Positions 47,127-57,212 of a stretch of 64,000 nucleotides of DNA are shown here, in pieces. Below the pieces are notes generated by a model. That model saw only the letters and a list, made by a program, of their open reading frames with translations. It was not told the DNA's origin and did not search any database. Made by a program: the position numbers and the translations under genes. The DNA is from Xanthomonas campestris pv. phormiicola (GTDB lineage Bacteria > Pseudomonadota > Gammaproteobacteria > Xanthomonadales > Xanthomonadaceae). The stretch lies in contig CP102593.1 in assembly GCA_025666215.1 (NCBI GenBank), forward strand, positions 1,067,001 to 1,131,000, given 5' to 3'. Numbering within the stretch: the first letter of the stretch is position 1; each line of letters starts with the position of its first letter.

Positions 47127-48317
47127 ATGCAGCAGCCGTCGCGTTCGCGCCGCACTTTCCTCAAGGACTCGGCGCTGGTCGCCGCGGCCGGCTTCGGCGC
47201 GCCGTGGCTGGCGCAGGCCGCGCCCGCCGCGGCGCAGGCGACCAATGCCGACCTGGCGCCGGTGCTGATCAACGCCAACGAGTATCCCGGCGGTCCGTCG
47301 CCGGCCGCGCAGCGCGCGATCGCCGCGATCGCGTCCAGCGGCGGCCGCTACCTGGGCGAGCTGCAACTGGAATTGCTGCAGACCCTCGCCGGCCAGCTCG
47401 GCGTGGGCATCGATCACCTGATGGCCTATGCCGGTTCCACCGAACCGCTGGACTACACCATGCTGGCGTTCACCTCGCCCAGCGCGTCGCTGGTCACCGC
47501 CGACCCCACCTTCGAATCCGGCTGGCGCGCCGCTGCGCGCAACGGCGCCAAGGTGATCAAGGTGCCGCTGCGCAAGGACGACGCGCACGACGTGCAGGCG
47601 ATGTGCGCCGCCGACGCCAACGCCGGGGTGATCTACATCTGCAACCCGAACAATCCCACCGGGTCGGTGACCGCACGCAAGGACCTGGACTACGCGCTGG
47701 CGCACAAGCCCAAGGGCAGCGTGCTGGTGGTCGACGAGGCGTATCTGCATTTCTCCGACAGCGCCCGCAGCATGGTCGACCGCGTCGCCGCCGGCGACGA
47801 CGTGATCGTGCTGCGCACCTTCTCCAAGCTCTACGGCATGGCCGGCATCCGCCTGGGCTATGCGGTGGCGCGGCCGGAGCTGCTGGCCAGGCTGAAGTTC
47901 TACAGCGTCAACAGCCTGCCGGTGACCGCGGTCGCCGCCGGCCTGGCCAGCCTGCGCGATCCGGCGCTGGTGCCGCAGCGGCGCGCGCTCAACAGCGCCA
48001 TCCGCAGCGACGTGGTGCGCTGGCTCGGGGCGCAGGGCTATGCGTGCACGGCGTCGGAAAGCAATTGCTTCATGCTCGACGTGAAGCGCCCGGCGCAGGA
48101 GTTCATGGACGCGATGGCGACCTGGGGCGTGTTCGTCGGCCGCAGCTGGGCGCTGTGGCCGAACCGGTCGCGCATCACCATCGGCACCGCGCCGGAGATG
48201 GCGCGGTTCAAGAGTGCGTTCGCGCAAGTCGCGGCGGGCAAGCGCGGGCCATTGCCGGTGCCGCCGCCGCGGATGGCGCTGCACGATCCGTTGCACGGAT
48301 TCTTCCGCAACGCCTAG
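47127..48317 (+). CDS. Tat-exported PLP-dependent aminotransferase (HisC-like)
   Basis: 396 residues. The N-terminus SRSRRTFLKDSALVAAAGFG is a textbook twin-arginine signal, ending near AQAAPAAAQA. The body is a fold-type I class II aminotransferase like histidinol-phosphate aminotransferase: YAGSTEPLDYTMLAF, YICNPNNPTGSV, VVDEAYLHFSD, and the PLP lysine Lys234 in TFSKLYGMAGIRLGYA; the C-terminal Arg (NRSRITIG) binds a carboxylate. A PLP enzyme in the periplasm is unusual, and Tat export fits because the cofactor is inserted before transport. It may transaminate the amine or keto product of the pathway. ATG 47127, RBS AAGGAG, 31 bp after the RidA gene. Confidence 0.9.
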   Translation: MQQPSRSRRTFLKDSALVAAAGFGAPWLAQAAPAAAQATNADLAPVLINANEYPGGPSPAAQRAIAAIASSGGRYLGELQLELLQTLAGQLGVGIDHLMAYAGSTEPLDYTMLAFTSPSASLVTADPTFESGWRAAARNGAKVIKVPLRKDDAHDVQAMCAADANAGVIYICNPNNPTGSVTARKDLDYALAHKPKGSVLVVDEAYLHFSDSARSMVDRVAAGDDVIVLRTFSKLYGMAGIRLGYAVARPELLARLKFYSVNSLPVTAVAAGLASLRDPALVPQRRALNSAIRSDVVRWLGAQGYACTASESNCFMLDVKRPAQEFMDAMATWGVFVGRSWALWPNRSRITIGTAPEMARFKSAFAQVAAGKRGPLPVPPPRMALHDPLHGFFRNA

Positions 48318-48359
48318 GCGTCGCCTGCGCCGGATGCTGCAGTGCACGAGGGCTTGTCG

Positions 48360-48365
48360 TTGACA
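48360..48365 (+). promoter_or_regulatory. Possible -35 element for azurin
   Basis: TTGACA lies 69 nt before the azurin start; 17-18 bp downstream the DNA reads AGACAGTCT, a weak -10. The palindrome TTTGCGCAAA lies in the spacer. The azurin gene may thus have its own promoter besides readthrough from the oxidase operon. Confidence 0.3.
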
Positions 48366-48433
48366 AACATTTGCGCAAAGGCAGACAGTCTTGGCGACGC
48401 CGCTGCGCCGTCCCCATTGCCAAGGAGTTTGTC

Positions 48434-48889
48434 TTGAAAGCGAAGTCGCTGTCCCCCTTGCTGGTCCTCGCCGCGCTCGCGTTCGCGCCGGCCGCCTTTG
48501 CCAAGACCTGCGCGGTGACCATCACCGGCACCGACCAGATGTCCTTCGACCAGCCCCAGATCAAGGTCGCCGCCGACTGCACCGAAGTGGCGCTGACGCT
48601 CAAGCACAGCGGCAAGCTCACTGCCGCGGTGATGGGCCACAACTGGGTGCTGACCAAGACCCCGGACTTCCAGGCGGTGGCCAATGCCGGCACCAGCTCC
48701 AGCCTGGCCGACAACTACCTGCCGAAGAACGACGCGCGGATCATCGCGCACACCAAGGTGATCGGCGCCGGGCAGTCGGACACGGTCAAGTTCTCCACCG
48801 CCAAGCTGAGCAAGGGCGGCGACTACACCTTCTTCTGCTCGTTCCCGGGGCACTGGGCGATGATGAAGGGCAAGTTCGTGTTCGGCTGA
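48434..48889 (+). CDS. azu: Azurin
   Basis: 151 residues; a 23-residue signal peptide (ending APAAFA) leaves a 128-residue mature protein, the standard azurin length. The copper ligands are present: His in GHNWVL, Cys in FFCSFPG, His in PGHW and Met in AMMKGK; the disulfide pair is KTC...DCTE. The start is TTG 48434, 6 nt after AAGGAG. Azurins carry single electrons between periplasmic cytochromes. It lies 116 bp after the aminotransferase in the same direction and could serve as the electron outlet of the oxidase-cytochrome pair. Confidence 0.95.
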   Translation: MKAKSLSPLLVLAALAFAPAAFAKTCAVTITGTDQMSFDQPQIKVAADCTEVALTLKHSGKLTAAVMGHNWVLTKTPDFQAVANAGTSSSLADNYLPKNDARIIAHTKVIGAGQSDTVKFSTAKLSKGGDYTFFCSFPGHWAMMKGKFVFG

Positions 48890-48990
48890 GTCGTGCTGCG
48901 GTTGCGCTGCAGATCGCGACCAGCGATCTGCAGCGCCTTTCGAACATGATGGCGCCGCAGGCTTCGGGCTGCGTCAGTGCCGACTCACCC

Positions 48991-49121
48991 TGTGGGAGCG
49001 ACTTCAGGGCACCTCTAATACCCTCGATTCTAAAAATTCCGCGCTATGCGCATCAATGACTTGCGAGCGTTTTAGTCGAGTTTTTTGGGGTTATTAGAGG
49101 TGCCCTGAAGTCGCTCCCACA
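48991..49121. repeat. REP arms surrounding MITE A copy 3
   Basis: TGTGGGAGCGACTTCA (48991-49006) and its reverse complement TGAAGTCGCTCCCACA (49106-49121) immediately flank the 99-bp element, extending its inverted repeat by 16 bp on each side. The flanks are mirror images instead of a direct duplication, unlike copies 1 and 2. Confidence 0.75.
49007..49105 (+). mobile_element. MITE family A, copy 3 (99 bp)
   Basis: Ends GGGCACCTCTAATA and the complement of TATTAGAGGTGCCC. Nearly identical to copy 1 with a few substitutions (CCGCGCTATGCG for TCGCACTATGCG). It lies between two convergent genes (azurin and the MalT-like regulator) in a REP palindrome. Confidence 0.8.
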
Positions 49122-49159
49122 AAATAGCGACGGCTTTCGCGATTGCGACGCCGTCGCAC

Positions 49160-51934
49160 TCAGTCCAATGCGCAATCCGGCGGCGCCATGCGCTGCAGCA
49201 GGCCGCGTTGCAGCGCGCTGGCCAGCGCCGCTTCGCGGGTGCCCGCTTCCAGCTTGCGGTACAGATTCTTCAGGTGGAACTTGACCGTGTTCTCCGACAG
49301 CGCCAGGCGCCGCGCGATCTGCTTGTTCGCATCGCCCTGCGCCAGCAGCGCCAGCACTTCCAGTTCGCGTTCGCTGAACAGCTCGGCGCCGCTGTCCTGG
49401 TCGTGGCGCAGTTTGTCGAGCAGCGTCTGGATGGTCATCGCCAGCGTGGTGTTCGGGGCCGCCTGCGGATCCTGCTGGCGTGCCATGCGCAGCAGCGCCT
49501 TGCCCGGCACGCCCAGTTCCAGCAGGCATTGCCAGGCCTGGGTGCTGGCCACGTGCTGCAGCGCGTGACGCAGGTAGGGCAGGGCGGCGGCGGATTCGCC
49601 GCGGTCGTGCAGCACCAGCGCGATGCGCGCGCGCACCCGCGCCAGCTGCACCTGGTTGTCGGCCGCCATGCAGGCCGCCTCGACGCCTTGCAGCACCGCC
49701 AGCGCGGCGCGGGTGCGTCCGCCCAGGCGATGCCAGCGGGCCAGGGCGAAGCCGAGTGCGGCGAGGAAGCGCCAATCCTGCGGCTGGTTCAGCGCATGCG
49801 CGAACCGCGCCTCGCCGCCGGTGCGCGCGACCAGCAGGTCGATCGCCGGCGAGGGCGGCTGGTCGAGCAGCACGTGCAGCCGCCAGGCCAGTGCCAGGTC
49901 GGCGAGCCGGCTCAGGTGCCGTGCGTGCGCGATGCGGTCGATGTGGTCGAGCAGATCCAGCGCGGCGCGGCCGCTGCGGTCGTGCTGCCGCGCCAGTACC
50001 AGCGCGGTCTCGTAACCGGCGGCGTACACGTCCAGCCAGCCGTCGTGCTGCTCCAGGAAGCCCAGCGCCGGCTGCAGGCAGTCGGCGGCTTCGTCGTAGC
50101 GGCCGTGCTCGCATTGCAGCTGCGCTAGCAGGCACTGGCCCACCGCCTGCAGGGTGGGATCGAGCTGTTGCTGGCGCTGGGCGATGGCCAGCGCCTGGCG
50201 GCAGCTGGCCTCGGCCCGTTCCAGCTGGCCGCGGTAGTAATGGCTCTGCGCCAGGTGGATCAGCGCATAGCTGGCGCCGACCTCGCTGCCGCTGGCCTGC
50301 ATCGCGGTGCCGGCCAGCCGCGCATAGCGCTCGGCGGCGGCGAAATCGGCGCGGCCCAGTGCGGTGGTGGCGCAGATGCACCACAGCGTGCCGCGGCCCA
50401 GGCTGTCGTCCTCGTCCAGCGCGGCGGCCTGCGCGGCGATCTGCGCCAGTCCTCGCGGGTTGGCGCAGACCTGGTCGAGCAGGTCGCGCAACAATGCGAC
50501 CACCACCGTGTAGTCGCGCTCGAACGGCGCGCGCACGTGTTCTGGGAAATCGCGGAAGCGTTCCAGCAGGGTCTGCGCGTGCGCGAACTCGCCCAGCTTC
50601 ATGTGCAGGTAGGCCTGGGTCAGGTTCAGCGCCGGCCGCTCGCCGATGCAACTGCGCGGGAACTGGCGCAGCAGCGCGCGGATCGGGGCGGTACCGTGGC
50701 GCAACAGCAACTGCCAGGTGCCGGCGCGGGCGATGCAGGCGGCGGCGCTGTCGAGCGCGCCGCCGCGCACCGCATGCCGCACCGCTTCGGGCAACTGTCC
50801 GTGCGCGTCGAACCAGTGCGCGGCGCGCCGGTGCAGCTGCGGCGCCAGCCCGGGCGTGTCGCGCTCCAGCTGCTGATGCAGGTAGTCGGCGAACAGCGGA
50901 TGGAAGCGGAACCATTCGTGCTCGCCGTCCAGCGCCACCAGCAGGCCCTGGAAGTGCGCCAGCTGTTCCAGCAGGCGGCCGCTGTCGTCGCGCTCGCGCA
51001 CCGCGTCGGCGAGCGCGGCGTTGAACCGTTCCAGCGGCGAGAGCTGCAGCAGCAACGCGCGCAACGCCGGATCCAGGTCGTTGAGCACCTGTTCGGCCAG
51101 ATACGCCGCCAGCTCGGCGGTGCGTCCGGAGAACCGGCCGAGGTCGTCGCGGCGGGGTTCGTCGCCGCCCAGCCATAGCCCGGCCAGCTGCAGCGCGACC
51201 GCCCAGCCCTCGGTCTGCCGGCGCAGCTGGCAGGCCATCGCCGCCGGCACCTGCGGTCCCAGCAGCGCCAGCGTCTCCGCTTCGTCCAGCGCCAGTTCGC
51301 GCGCGCCGATGCGTTCCAGCTGGCCTTGCAACGCCCAGCGCGCCAGCGGCAGCGCCGGCGCGCGCCGTGTCGCCAGCAGCAGGTGCAACTGGCCGCCGGC
51401 ATGTTCGACCAGCCGCGTCACCACCTCGTCGAGCGCGCTGCCGTGGCCGCGGTCGTAGTCGTCGAGGATGACCAGCAGGCGCCGCGGCGCGGCGCCGATC
51501 GCGCGGATCAGGACCGGCAGGGTGGAGGCCACGTCCAGGTTCTGGCCCTGCTGCTGCAGCACGGCCTGCAGCGGCGCGCCGAGTTCGATCCCGGCGCCGC
51601 GCGCGGCCAGCGCCAGGTAGGCGAGGAAACGCCCGGGATCGGCATCGTCCTCGTCCAGCGACAGCCATGCCACCGCGGCCTCGCCGCGCTCGCGCAGGCG
51701 CTGGTGCCATTGCCCGAGCAAGGTGGTCTTGCCGAAACCGGGCGGCGCCAGCAACAGGGTCAGCGGCAGGTCGGCGGCGCGCTCCAGGCGCTGCAGCAGC
51801 GCCTCGCGCGCCACCGCGGCCACGCGCGAGCGCGGCGGCGCCAGTTTGTCGGCCAGCACCCAGTCCGGCACGCCAGGACTGTCGTGCACGGCAGGAAGCA
51901 AACGCGGATTCAACAGCGTGACAGGCTTGAGCAT
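49160..51934 (-). CDS. MalT-type LuxR-family ATP-dependent activator
   Basis: 924 residues, the usual size of MalT-like LAL regulators. A Walker A motif APPGFGKTT lies at 63-71, Walker B near LLVILDDYDRG, then a large helical TPR-like sensor region, and a C-terminal LuxR helix-turn-helix (ELFSERELEVLALLAQGDANKQIARRLALSENTVKFHLKNLYRKL, given here in part). Such proteins activate promoters at direct-repeat boxes when bound to ATP and an inducer. It faces the oxidation operon and lies between it and a TonB receptor whose promoters share tandem boxes, so it is the best candidate for their activator. ATG 51934; no matching box in front of its own start. Confidence 0.9.
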   Translation of the reverse strand: MLKPVTLLNPRLLPAVHDSPGVPDWVLADKLAPPRSRVAAVAREALLQRLERAADLPLTLLLAPPGFGKTTLLGQWHQRLRERGEAAVAWLSLDEDDADPGRFLAYLALAARGAGIELGAPLQAVLQQQGQNLDVASTLPVLIRAIGAAPRRLLVILDDYDRGHGSALDEVVTRLVEHAGGQLHLLLATRRAPALPLARWALQGQLERIGARELALDEAETLALLGPQVPAAMACQLRRQTEGWAVALQLAGLWLGGDEPRRDDLGRFSGRTAELAAYLAEQVLNDLDPALRALLLQLSPLERFNAALADAVRERDDSGRLLEQLAHFQGLLVALDGEHEWFRFHPLFADYLHQQLERDTPGLAPQLHRRAAHWFDAHGQLPEAVRHAVRGGALDSAAACIARAGTWQLLLRHGTAPIRALLRQFPRSCIGERPALNLTQAYLHMKLGEFAHAQTLLERFRDFPEHVRAPFERDYTVVVALLRDLLDQVCANPRGLAQIAAQAAALDEDDSLGRGTLWCICATTALGRADFAAAERYARLAGTAMQASGSEVGASYALIHLAQSHYYRGQLERAEASCRQALAIAQRQQQLDPTLQAVGQCLLAQLQCEHGRYDEAADCLQPALGFLEQHDGWLDVYAAGYETALVLARQHDRSGRAALDLLDHIDRIAHARHLSRLADLALAWRLHVLLDQPPSPAIDLLVARTGGEARFAHALNQPQDWRFLAALGFALARWHRLGGRTRAALAVLQGVEAACMAADNQVQLARVRARIALVLHDRGESAAALPYLRHALQHVASTQAWQCLLELGVPGKALLRMARQQDPQAAPNTTLAMTIQTLLDKLRHDQDSGAELFSERELEVLALLAQGDANKQIARRLALSENTVKFHLKNLYRKLEAGTREAALASALQRGLLQRMAPPDCALD

Positions 51935-52155
51935 GTCGCCAGGAGTGTCTGCAGCGGTCGCCCTCGCGCCCTCTGGCGGCTCGGGTGACGGTACGGCCTC
52001 GAACGCGTGCCGGCTTGCCGCGCAAATCGCGAAAAGCGCGTGCGCCGCGTCGATTCCACGGGCCCCCGCCCTGATGCCGTCCGTTGGCGTTGCACGTTGA
52101 ACTTATGACACGGCCGCGACAAAAGCAAAGTTGAGATCCGGTGCTCAGTTTTCGT

Positions 52156-53448
<1,293 letters not shown>

Positions 53449-53545
53449 GAGCGGGGGAATCCTTGGCGAGGCTGGCCGGGCCGGATGGCCGGGCGCGGAG
53501 CGATGCCGCCTATTGTCGCGGCTGTCGCCTGCACGTGCCATGTCG

Positions 53546-53610
53546 CCTACCCGGCAGCGCCGCACCTACCCGCCGTGGCCGGCTCGGCGCTGTGATCCGC
53601 TGCCTACTAT
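53546..53610 (+). promoter_or_regulatory. Tandem-box promoter of the TonB receptor at 53.8 kb
   Basis: Box 1 CCTACCCG (53546-53553), box 2 CCTACCCG (53565-53572), then CTACTAT at 53604-53610. Spacings are 19 bp and 31 bp, the same as at 41.47 and 44.42 kb. The -10-like TACTAT would start transcription near 53617, about 140 nt before the receptor ATG. Confidence 0.65.
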
Positions 53611-53758
53611 CGAAACGTCCAGGGGCGCACGACCCGAGAGCCAACGGCGATCGGTCGTGCGGTGGGCGGAGAGTCCACCGTGTTCGCGGCGATCGCCCTT
53701 GGCGTTGCCTGCATTTTTTCGTTGGGTTGCCAACGATTTTCATCTTCGGGGAGAGAGC

Positions 53759-56700
53759 ATGCACCGTACGATCCGCAGGAGCGCCCTGGCGCTCGCGTTG
53801 GCGCTTGCCGCCGGCCATGTCCATGCGCAGTCCACCACCGGCAGCATCGTCGGCAGCGTGCCGCCCGGCGCCGGCGAAAGCAGCGTGCTGATCACCAACA
53901 CCAGCGGCTTCAGCCGCGAGGTCAAGGTGGACGAACGCGGCCGCTATGCGCAGGGCAACCTGCCGCTGGGCACCTACACGGTCACCCTCAAGCGCGACGG
54001 CCAGGTGGTGGAGACGCGCGAGAACATCAGCCTGGTGGTCGGCGCCGGCACCGAAGTCGGCTTCGGCGGCCCGGCGCAGACCCTGGACGCGGTCAACGTG
54101 GTGGCCGGCAACGTGGCCCGGATCGACGTGGCCAGCGTCGACAGCCGCACCGTGATCACCGCCGAGCAGCTGGCGGTGCTGCCGCTGGGCCGCAGCGCCG
54201 AGGCCATCGCCTTGCTGGCGCCGGGCGTGGTCAACAACAGCGGCGGCTACGACAACGGCCCGCTCGGCGGTTCGCTGGCCAGCTTCGGCGGCTCGGCGGC
54301 CAGCGAGAACGCCTATTACCTCAACGGCTTCAACACCACCGATCCGGCCAGCAGCCTGGGCGGGTTGACCCTGCCGTACGGCGCGATCGACCAGCAGGAA
54401 ATCTTCACCGGCGGCTACGGCGCGCAGTACGGCCGTTCCAACGGCGGCGTGATCAGCCAGGTCGGCAAGCGCGGCAGCAACGAATGGCATTTCGGCGCGG
54501 CGGTGATCTGGCAGCCGGACAGCCTCAGCGCCAGGCAGAGCGACCTGTATTTCCGCAAGGACAGCGTGTACTGGGATCCGAGCAATGCCAAGTACACCGC
54601 CGGCGACTACATGCCGCTGAGCGAGACCAGCGCCGACCAGACCACCTACAGCGCCTATGTCGGCGGCCCGCTGGTGCAGGACCGGCTGTTCTTCTTCCTG
54701 GCCCTGGAGCAGGTCGATTCCAGCGGCACCCGCGTCGCCGACGCGCGCGTCACCTCCGGCGGCATCTCCGGTTCGCCGTGGACCCGCTACGACTACAAGC
54801 AGACCCGCGCCTACGCCAAGATCGATTGGCAGATCAGCGACAACCACCTGCTGGAATTCACCGGCGCGCAGGACAAGGCGCGTACCAACGGCAACATCTA
54901 CCGCTACGACTACATCAACCGCGAAGTGGGCAGCTACAAGGGCCGCGAAGCCAAGAACGAGTTCGGCCCGATCCTGTTCCTGGGCAAGTACACCGGCTAT
55001 TTCGGCGACAACCTGACCCTGACCGCGCTGTACGGCAAGGAGAGCCTGCCCAACAAGCTCACCGCGATCGGCTACGACGCCGGCAACGGCCCGTTCCTCA
55101 ACAGCGTCGCCAACCAGAATCCGGCTTACACCGGCGGCACCGCGATCAGCAATACGCAGACGGTCAGCTCGATCACCGATCCGGACCGCGAGTACAAGAA
55201 GGACAACCTGCGCCTGAATCTCAACTGGCGGCTCGGCGAGCACAGCATCGACTTCGGTATCGACAACCAGAAGAGCGAGGCGATCAACATCGGCTCCTAC
55301 AGTTCCGGCCCCGGCTACGCCTGGACCTACGGCTACACCCCGGACCCGTACGGCGTGAACAGCGGCGGCCAGGTCAGCGGCTCGGTGGCCGAGGACGGCA
55401 GCATCGGCGTGCCCAGCCCCGGCCTGGCCGATCCCACCTACGGCAGCACCGGCTACTACGTCACCAAGGACATCGCCACCAACCTGTATTCCTACGACGC
55501 CAAGCAGACCGCGTACTACCTCGAAGACCACTGGCAGGCCACCGATAAACTGCTGCTCTCGCTGGGCGTGCGCAACGACAGCTTCACCAACTACACCCCG
55601 TTCGGCCAGGCCTACATCGAACTGAAGAACCAGTGGGCGCCGCGGCTGGGTTTCAGCTGGGACGTCAACGGCGATTCCAGCCTGAAGGTGTACGGCAACA
55701 TCGGCCGCTACTACCTCGGCCTGCCGCTGTCGCCGGCGGGCCTGTTCACCCCGGCGGTCTCCACCAGCACCTACTACACCTACAGCGGCATCAATGCCGA
55801 CGGCACGCCGATCCTGGCCACCCAGCTGGCGCCGCCGGTGTCGGCCAACTCGCGCTTCGGCCGGCTCGCCGACGTGCGCACCGCGGTGGTCGAGGATATC
55901 AAGGGCGAGAACCAGGACGAGCTGATCCTCGGCTTCACCAAGCTGCTGCCCAACGACTGGGTGCTCGGCGTGCGCGGCACCCATCGCCGGCTCAACGACG
56001 GCATCGACGACACCAATCTCGACAACTCCAACGCGGGCCTGCTGGCCGCGGCGGAGGCGGCGGGCGTGGACATCGACTGGACCAAGAACGCCAGCGCGGC
56101 GCTGGTCAATCCGGGCAAGACCAATACCTACCGGGTGATCGGCACCGACGGCCAGATCCACGCCTTGACCGTGACCCGCGAGCAGGGCGGCTACCCGGAA
56201 TTCAAGCGCCGCTACTCGGCGCTGGAATTCAACCTGGAGCGTCCGTTCGACGGCCGCTGGTACACCAAGATGAGCTACGTGTGGTCGCACAGCTACGGCA
56301 CCACCGAAGGCCAGCTGCGGTCGGACCTGTGGCGCACCGGCGGCGCGCTGGGCAGCTACCAGGGCCAGGCGGCGACCTCGACCACGCAGAGCTGGGACCA
56401 CGCGGCGTTGATGGAGAACTTCAACGGCAACCAGTCCAACGACCGCCGCCACCAGTTGAAGGCGTACGGCTTCTACCAGCTGACCGAGGAGTGGGGCACG
56501 TCCGCCAACCTGAGCCTGATCTCCGGCGCGCCGCGGCCGTGCCTTGGCTACTACTACGGCACCAACTACGACGCCGGCGACCGCGATCCGGCCGGCTATG
56601 CCAATCCCAGCGTCACCGGCGGCCCGTACCACTTCTGCTACAACCCGGCCACCGGCACCGGCGAGCCGTCGCCGCCGGGGTCGCACGGCACCCTGGGCTG

Positions 56701-56920
56701 GGTGGCGCAGCTCGACCTGGGCGTGACCTACAAGCCGAAGTTCGCCGAAGGCAAACTGGCGCTGAGCCTGGACGTGTTCAACGTCACCAACCGGCAGACG
56801 GTGACCAACGTCTATCCGTTCTCCGAGTTGAACCCGGGCGAAGTCAATCCGCTGTGGAACCAGGCGGTGGCCTACCAGGCGCCGCGCTCGGCACGGGTGA
56901 CGCTGAGCTACGACTTCTGA
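53759..56920 (+). CDS. Oar-like TonB-dependent receptor with carboxypeptidase-like N-domain
   Basis: 1053 residues from ATG 53759 (RBS GGGGAGAG). A 23-residue signal peptide (LALALALAAGHVHAQ) is followed by a beta-sandwich of the carboxypeptidase regulatory type (GSIVGSVPPGAGESSVLITN, GTYTVTLKRDGQ), then a plug (LDAVNVVAGNVARIDVASVDS, GRSAEAIALLAPGVV, YYLNGFNTTDP, QEIFTGGYGAQYGRSNGGVI) and a long barrel ending VTLSYDF. Oar-like receptors are thought to handle large ligands such as peptides or proteins. It shares the tandem-box promoter with the oxidase operon and first receptor, so it may import peptides that feed the same pathway. Confidence 0.93.
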   Translation: MHRTIRRSALALALALAAGHVHAQSTTGSIVGSVPPGAGESSVLITNTSGFSREVKVDERGRYAQGNLPLGTYTVTLKRDGQVVETRENISLVVGAGTEVGFGGPAQTLDAVNVVAGNVARIDVASVDSRTVITAEQLAVLPLGRSAEAIALLAPGVVNNSGGYDNGPLGGSLASFGGSAASENAYYLNGFNTTDPASSLGGLTLPYGAIDQQEIFTGGYGAQYGRSNGGVISQVGKRGSNEWHFGAAVIWQPDSLSARQSDLYFRKDSVYWDPSNAKYTAGDYMPLSETSADQTTYSAYVGGPLVQDRLFFFLALEQVDSSGTRVADARVTSGGISGSPWTRYDYKQTRAYAKIDWQISDNHLLEFTGAQDKARTNGNIYRYDYINREVGSYKGREAKNEFGPILFLGKYTGYFGDNLTLTALYGKESLPNKLTAIGYDAGNGPFLNSVANQNPAYTGGTAISNTQTVSSITDPDREYKKDNLRLNLNWRLGEHSIDFGIDNQKSEAINIGSYSSGPGYAWTYGYTPDPYGVNSGGQVSGSVAEDGSIGVPSPGLADPTYGSTGYYVTKDIATNLYSYDAKQTAYYLEDHWQATDKLLLSLGVRNDSFTNYTPFGQAYIELKNQWAPRLGFSWDVNGDSSLKVYGNIGRYYLGLPLSPAGLFTPAVSTSTYYTYSGINADGTPILATQLAPPVSANSRFGRLADVRTAVVEDIKGENQDELILGFTKLLPNDWVLGVRGTHRRLNDGIDDTNLDNSNAGLLAAAEAAGVDIDWTKNASAALVNPGKTNTYRVIGTDGQIHALTVTREQGGYPEFKRRYSALEFNLERPFDGRWYTKMSYVWSHSYGTTEGQLRSDLWRTGGALGSYQGQAATSTTQSWDHAALMENFNGNQSNDRRHQLKAYGFYQLTEEWGTSANLSLISGAPRPCLGYYYGTNYDAGDRDPAGYANPSVTGGPYHFCYNPATGTGEPSPPGSHGTLGWVAQLDLGVTYKPKFAEGKLALSLDVFNVTNRQTVTNVYPFSELNPGEVNPLWNQAVAYQAPRSARVTLSYDF

Positions 56921-56937
56921 GCGCGCACGGTTCCAAG

Positions 56938-57110
56938 CCCCTCTCCCCTCGGGAGAGGGGTTGGGGAAGGGTGCGGGCGCGAAGCGCTTCGCGGCTTTTG
57001 GGTGCACGGGGCTGCGCCCGTACCCTCATCCGCCCCTGCGGGGCACCTTCTCCCGATGGGAGAAGGAACAGCCGACTAGCCCCTCTCCCACCGGGAGATG
57101 GGTTGGGGTG
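56938..57110. repeat. Array of CCCCTCTCCC-type hairpins between convergent genes
   Basis: Hairpins at 56938-56960 (CCCCTCTCCC/GGGAGAGGGG), about 57048-57068 (CCTTCTCCC/GGGAGAAGG) and 57080-57102 (CCCCTCTCCC/GGGAGATGGG), with GGTGCGGGCGCGAAGCGC-like segments between. They fill the space between the TonB receptor stop and the thiE stop and probably terminate or stabilise both messages. Confidence 0.6.
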
Positions 57111-57212
57111 AGGGTACGGGCGCGAAGCGCCTCGCTGAGTTTGGAGGCGCGAGGCTTCGCACTAAGAGCGCTCCGCCAGCAGCGCATTCGATATCCGCGC
57201 CGGCCCCCTGCC

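Noticed and set aside
53510..57007. A 1165-residue minus-strand frame across the Oar-like receptor
   Set aside because: Shadow of the receptor coding strand; composition-driven and without family features.
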